Part shown: in pieces, positions 59,801 through 64,000 of the stretch
Numbering within the stretch: the first letter of the stretch is position 1
Layout of the letters: the number at the start of each line of letters is the position of its first letter
From: Acorus gramineus
Taxonomy: Eukaryota; Streptophyta; Magnoliopsida; Acorales; Acoraceae
Length of the DNA stretch: 64,000 nucleotides
Assembly (NCBI GenBank): GCA_030737835.1
Contig: CM060849.1
Location: 19,576,074 to 19,640,073 of the forward strand
Reading direction: 5' to 3'
Position numbers and translations under genes: made by a program
The notes under the pieces: model-generated
Told to the model about the DNA's origin: nothing
What the model saw: the letters and a program-made list of their open reading frames with translations, nothing else
Database searches by the model: none

Positions 59801-62800
59801 AGAATATTGAGTTTCATTTCTCATCGCAGGTCTTTGTTGTGACCCACTGGAATCAGCATGGGAAGCCTGTGGTAGATGTTATTGTTCAGAAGGTGATTAC
59901 TCATACTTAATATGAATCCGATTTGATGAACATGACGAGGATTTTTTGTTTCATAATTTCTATTTTATATTGAATTTGATATTCCAGAGAATAACTTTTA
60001 TTTTTAAGAAGATTCTTTAAATTAATTATTTCTTTTTATATATCTCAGGCATCAGAAAAATCTGCACAAGTACAAAAATGGGCTGAGCCTCATGTTGCAA
60101 CAGTTTATTCTGTAAGTTGCTGTTGGAGATCTTCAATGTCTCAACTCTTTTTTAGAATATGGACCTACTTTGGTTTTTGATAAATAATCTTGTCATTGTG
60201 AGGGCTAGAATTAGGGGAAAGCATTATTACATTATGAAGGATCAAGGCATATAACATAGAAAAGGAAGGATACAAATAATCTTATACTACTTAGAGTTTG
60301 TTTAAATAAACACGAGAATCTCAAAATTTAATGATAAACATCTTTATTTTTATTTTTATTTTGACACGGAACTAGAAAAAAATTGTGATGATGGAGTGCA
60401 AATGAATGAGATTAGTGGGGACATAAAAGAACTATATGTGAAGGTGAACAGTTCTAAATATTCATTTTTGGGATGTAGGGTTTTTGGGTGATTTTGATAT
60501 CATGTTAGAATTTTGGAGAAGGCATCATTAATTTAAGAGATAGCAAAAGCCCTCATATAGATATATGTCAAAGCATATAACCCATATAGGGAAAGATACA
60601 AGTGACTCTATATTATATATCTTAGCAGTTACAATTAATCATACTAATTAAATTACTCTTTGAGTTTGTTATATATATATAATTATATAAATTGTGAAGG
60701 AATCTAGCAATTACTTGACTTACAATTTTGTGTGTTGCTTGAAGAAATGGATCCCTGCTGCCAAGGAACAGTGGGTGGTACTTACAACCCATGTGGAACC
60801 ATACATACAAACTGCATCTGCTAAAACTGTCGAAATTTATGAGACATCCAAGAGCACTCTCAAACCACATATCATCAAAGCACAAGAGTTGGTTGAGCCC
60901 CACCTTAAGGTAGTAACTTTGTGGTTTACTTGTCATATAGTATTTACGTGCATTGGATGATGTTGTCTATATTTCTGTTTATCTGATCTGCTCCACACAA
61001 TTTAATAACAACTTCTATGGTTGCAGGAGGCAAAGAAGTTCTGTAAACCCTACATTGATCAAGCAGCTACTGTTTCCAAACCTCATGTTGATAAAGTGCA
61101 AGTTGCACTGAAGCCATATACCAAAAAAGTAGCTCGTTCTTACAGGAGGTTTCTTAAAACAGCAACCATGTATCATCATCAGGTAGAATACACCAGTCTC
61201 TTGTTCTCAGCCCATTTGCTCAATTTTCTGGAAAAGTATCATGTTCTATTTGCTGTTGATGGTGAAAAGAATGAGTTGTTGTTAATTTAATGGTTAACAC
61301 TTACAAATTAACTGAGACTAGAAACACAGAAGGTTATTCACATGAAGGTTGCTTTGGGGTGTCTTGATGTTGGATCACCCACTTATGGGTGTCCTTCTTT
61401 TCTGACACACATGCAGAGCCGTTTTAGATGTTAAAAGTAGTTTCTGGTGGGGTGGTGTTTAGAGTAGTAGACCCACTTGGGATTAGGTCGGGGTATGGTG
61501 TTGGACATTGCTTTATGTGATCATACATTGTGTTCTGTACAAACTCATACATTTAGGATTTTATTATTTCCACCTTTACTACCCATTGGGTAGCTACACC
61601 AGGAGTGTTGGCACTGATTACTTCAATGAATTTATACACTTATAACTATAGTATTTGCATATTATAATGCATGTATGATTATACAAGTACGCATAGGACA
61701 TGTATGGTTGTGTTTTTTAGTATTTACATTTTTTATATAAATTATTTACCATATTTGTATCCTAGAATAGGAAATTTTGATTGTATCAATCATAGTTGTC
61801 TGGGCGGCTAGGCGAGCCTAGGCGGTAGCCAACCGCCTAGCTGTCTAGGCGGCGCTTAATTAAGATTTTATTATTTAAATTGGTAATTATATTAAAATTA
61901 TTTATCTGCTTATCCATTTTTTAATTTTTTCATGAATATTACTTAAAATGAAGAATGTTATTTATAAATAAAGAACACATGGATGTAATTTATTGGTGCA
62001 TGTCCATTTCAAAAAAATTAATATAATCTAACCCTAGTGACATTAAAGAAGGAGAAAAGGGGGAAGAGATTGAGGGAGAATGTGATAAAAACTCAGGAGA
62101 GATAGGAGGGAGAGACAAAAAATCAATGGAGACTCACTTAAGACTGGGAGAATTTGCTCCACTGTTGGCCAGCATGATAGGTGATGTTTCAATCTTTCGA
62201 TTGTGTTTTTTTTTTCTTTTATTTTTTAGGTTAGGCGAGGGATTGTGTAGGCTAGGCGTGATTAAGGCGGGTTAAGCATGATTTAGGGGGTAGGCGGGCC
62301 CGGGCGCCCGCCTAATTAACATGCTATTAGACGAGCGGTCGCCTAGGTCCCTTTGGACCGCCTAGTTGCCTAGGCGGCGCCTCAGACAACTATGGTATCA
62401 ATAGGTTAAAGGAGCCACTGAAATTTTGAGGAAAAGTGAATCATCAATACTGTGAGGTATCAAAGATTGAAAGTAATACAGGGATGTTGAAATTACTACC
62501 TCATGAGTATCAGCATGATACTTCTCATGATTTTATTATGTATGTGTTCTGATGTGACCTTGTTTGATCTTTCACCTTACTACTCCTATTCATTTCCATT
62601 GGTTTTGTGATATATAGTTTAGACACACACAGGCAGGCATAGACAAAGCATAATAAGAACTTGTTGTCTTTGTGTCCATTCTATGGCCTTTGGCATTGGG
62701 CCATTGGAATTGATGAAACTCTACTGCCCAAGTACTGCTTAAGCCTGATGTTCTCTCATCTCCCCTTACAGCTTTACCTGGATAATTTTTTTTGTGTGCA

Positions 62801-63912
62801 CATGGATGATAGATACAGTAGCTGTCAGCAGATTTCCCTTTGTCCAATCCAATGTCCTATGAAATTGAAGTCAATAGTCTATCTGGAGTTTTCTTTTGTC
62901 CGAAGTGCATGCATCTTTTTTTATAAAAAAATCTAAAACGGCAGTGCTGCCTCATTTTTCTTTGAAGAATTTATAAGAAAAATATTGTGGGAATAGAGAT
63001 AGCATGGTTATATCCAAGTGTTAGAGCTGATTGAGATTCAATGAGGAAAAAAAAAATTAAAATTGATTTCACCACCAAAATTTGAGGGTGTGTGCCTCCA
63101 ACCGCTGGCTGTGATCATCATTGGTGTCATTAGATAAGCTGATAGTGAAACGAAGTGCTTAATTTCATCCTGATATCTGCTTTTTCTTCGACTTCTATAA
63201 TTGCACTTTGTACATTATATCATGTGAGAAGAGTCTGCCTGAGGAAATACAGTTGAGGATGATGAAATGAAAAAAAAAAGAATTTGATTTCATCACCAAA
63301 GTGTGTGGCTAGTTCTCGTCTAATCCCTGGCTCTGATCATCATTGGTTTTATTGGATAAGCTGGTAGTGAAAAGAAGATCCTAGTCTCGTGGTGTGATCT
63401 GCTATTCTTCAACTTCTATAATTGCACTTTTGTATTATATCATGTTAGAAGAGTTCATATCTGAGGAAATACCGATTTTGAGGATAATGAAATCAGTGTG
63501 ATTTAAGCAAGGAATGGGTCCAGGAGATGTCAGTAATAGTTTGCTATAGTTTCCTTTTAGTGTGCTTAAACTATCTATATGAAGGAATATCTAAGACATC
63601 ATGAAGATCATTATCAAAAAACCATTTCTAATCTAATTTGTTTGATGCCATGATAGGTTCAAGCTGCTCTCCAGGAGGAGCTTAAGAAACATGAGTTTAC
63701 GAAATCTCTTGCAACCAAAGAGCTTGTGTGGTTTTTGGTACGATTTATTGGATTTATCTGTGTCCAGGGTCCCATTTAATGCTTTACTGACTTTTCTGTT
63801 TTTTCACTTACCACTATATTAAATATATTATATTAATATTTGTGTTGCAGGCCTCTGCATTGTTGGCACTTCCTGCTTTAATTCTATACAAGATGACTTC
63901 ATCATTGTTCTG
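56832..63912 (+). CDS. Signal-peptide coiled-coil membrane protein (At2g24420/At4g31340 type), 3' end outside window
   Basis: Thirteen exons: 56832-57021, 57126-57253, 57844-57915, 57984-58097, 58488-58556, 58638-58694, 59706-59759, 59830-59892, 60049-60111, 60745-60909, 61027-61182, 63657-63737, 63851-63912; 424 aa visible, all GT-AG. It starts with a hydrophobic signal (LLIVSIFVCLVLGEVRADAV, about residues 8-27) and then an Ala run. A coiled coil covers about residues 45-210. Next comes the conserved VHGAWLPPWLAAHLD (211-225), then a region of repeated K-P-H/Y-(x)n-V/A words (PHVATVY, EPYIQTA, KPHIIKA, KPYIDQA, KPHVDKV), and a membrane helix at 402-424 (ASALLALPALILY). This matches the Arabidopsis proteins loosely named myosin heavy chain-related or DNA repair ATPase-related; those labels reflect coiled-coil similarity only. 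Likely an endomembrane protein of unknown function. The final cytosolic tail lies beyond the window. Confidence 0.92.
61791..62394. mobile_element. hAT-family MITE in intron 11 of the coiled-coil gene
   Basis: Ends CATAGTTGTCTGGGCGGC and, inverted, CATAGTTGTCTGAGGCG are terminal inverted repeats. The flanks are a perfect 8-base duplication GTATCAAT (61783-61790 and 62395-62402), as left by hAT transposases. Subterminal regions reiterate GCCTAGGCGG-type words; the centre is AT-rich. No coding capacity. Confidence 0.9.
63045..63495 (+). repeat. Two-copy tandem duplication in intron 11
   Basis: Unit 1 (about 63050-63265) and unit 2 (about 63270-63490) share an ordered series: GATTTCA-CACCAAA, CTGGCT-TGATCATCATTGGT, GATAAGCTG-TAGTGAAA, CTTCTATAATTGCACTTT, TATATCATGT-AGAAGAG and GAGGAAATAC. 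Estimated identity is about 80% by eye. Each unit ends in ATGAAAT before an A- or T-rich junction. Confidence 0.8.
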
Positions 63913-64000
63913 GTTAGCTTTTTTTTCAAATTGTTTTTTTAAAATTTTTATAACTTGAGATGATTCATCTATAGAAATTGTGTTACATTCTTTTATTATT

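Noticed and set aside
1..64000. CRISPR arrays, operons, prophage or secretion clusters
   Set aside because: Intron-containing plant genes throughout; regular repeats seen are microsatellites, a TRIM-internal 28-bp array and transposon ends.

Overview
This is a stretch of a plant nuclear genome, almost certainly from a flowering plant. The genes are split by GT-AG introns, intergenic DNA and introns are AT-rich and crowded with short transposons, and every recognisable protein belongs to a plant family (PPR, Pumilio APUM type, DUF630/632, DUF1666, plant metaxin, F-box). Several exons are very GC-rich inside an AT-rich background (last exon of the DUF630/632 gene, both PPR genes). Such a two-class pattern is common in monocots, but I cannot name the species or prove the clade. 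There are no prokaryotic features, no CRISPR array, and no intact tRNA or rRNA gene.

Layout. 1-620 (+): C-terminal part of an ABC1-kinase/beta-lactamase-like protein. 3410-9650 (-): Pumilio RNA-binding protein, nine coding exons, about 1028 aa. 14443-19615 (-): metaxin, six exons, 332 aa. 21.3-22.1 kb (+): dead LINE relic. 22766-25466 (-): DUF630/DUF632 protein, four exons, 759 aa. 30084-32879 (-): DUF1666 protein, four exons, 429 aa. 34349-36746 (+): PPR protein (At2g34400-like), two exons, 605 aa. 37435-39590 (-): F-box protein, four coding exons, 223 aa. About 39.6-52.3 kb: a 12-kb repeat-rich stretch with no convincing gene, holding a TRIM-type retroelement, fold-back elements and a GC-rich island of unknown nature at 49.1-49.95 kb. 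52350-53873 (+): intronless PPR protein, 507 aa. 56832 to beyond the window end (+): signal-peptide, coiled-coil, membrane-anchored protein (At2g24420/At4g31340 type), thirteen exons visible.

The genes do not form a pathway or cluster; this is ordinary plant gene order with independent housekeeping, regulatory and organelle-related loci. Exon structures were derived by hand from splice consensus, reading-frame continuity and family conservation, and all phases close correctly.

I found no new multi-gene system. The observations most worth a second look are the non-coding ones: a multi-copy fold-back transposon family with long inverted arms and 8-9 bp target duplications; a tRNA-headed SINE-like element whose body also occurs as a perfect-looking hairpin elsewhere; a 0.9-kb TRIM with an internal 28-bp tandem repeat; a GC-AG intron inside the Pumilio domain; a C-to-G strand-skew switch inside both PPR genes; and the unexplained GC island.
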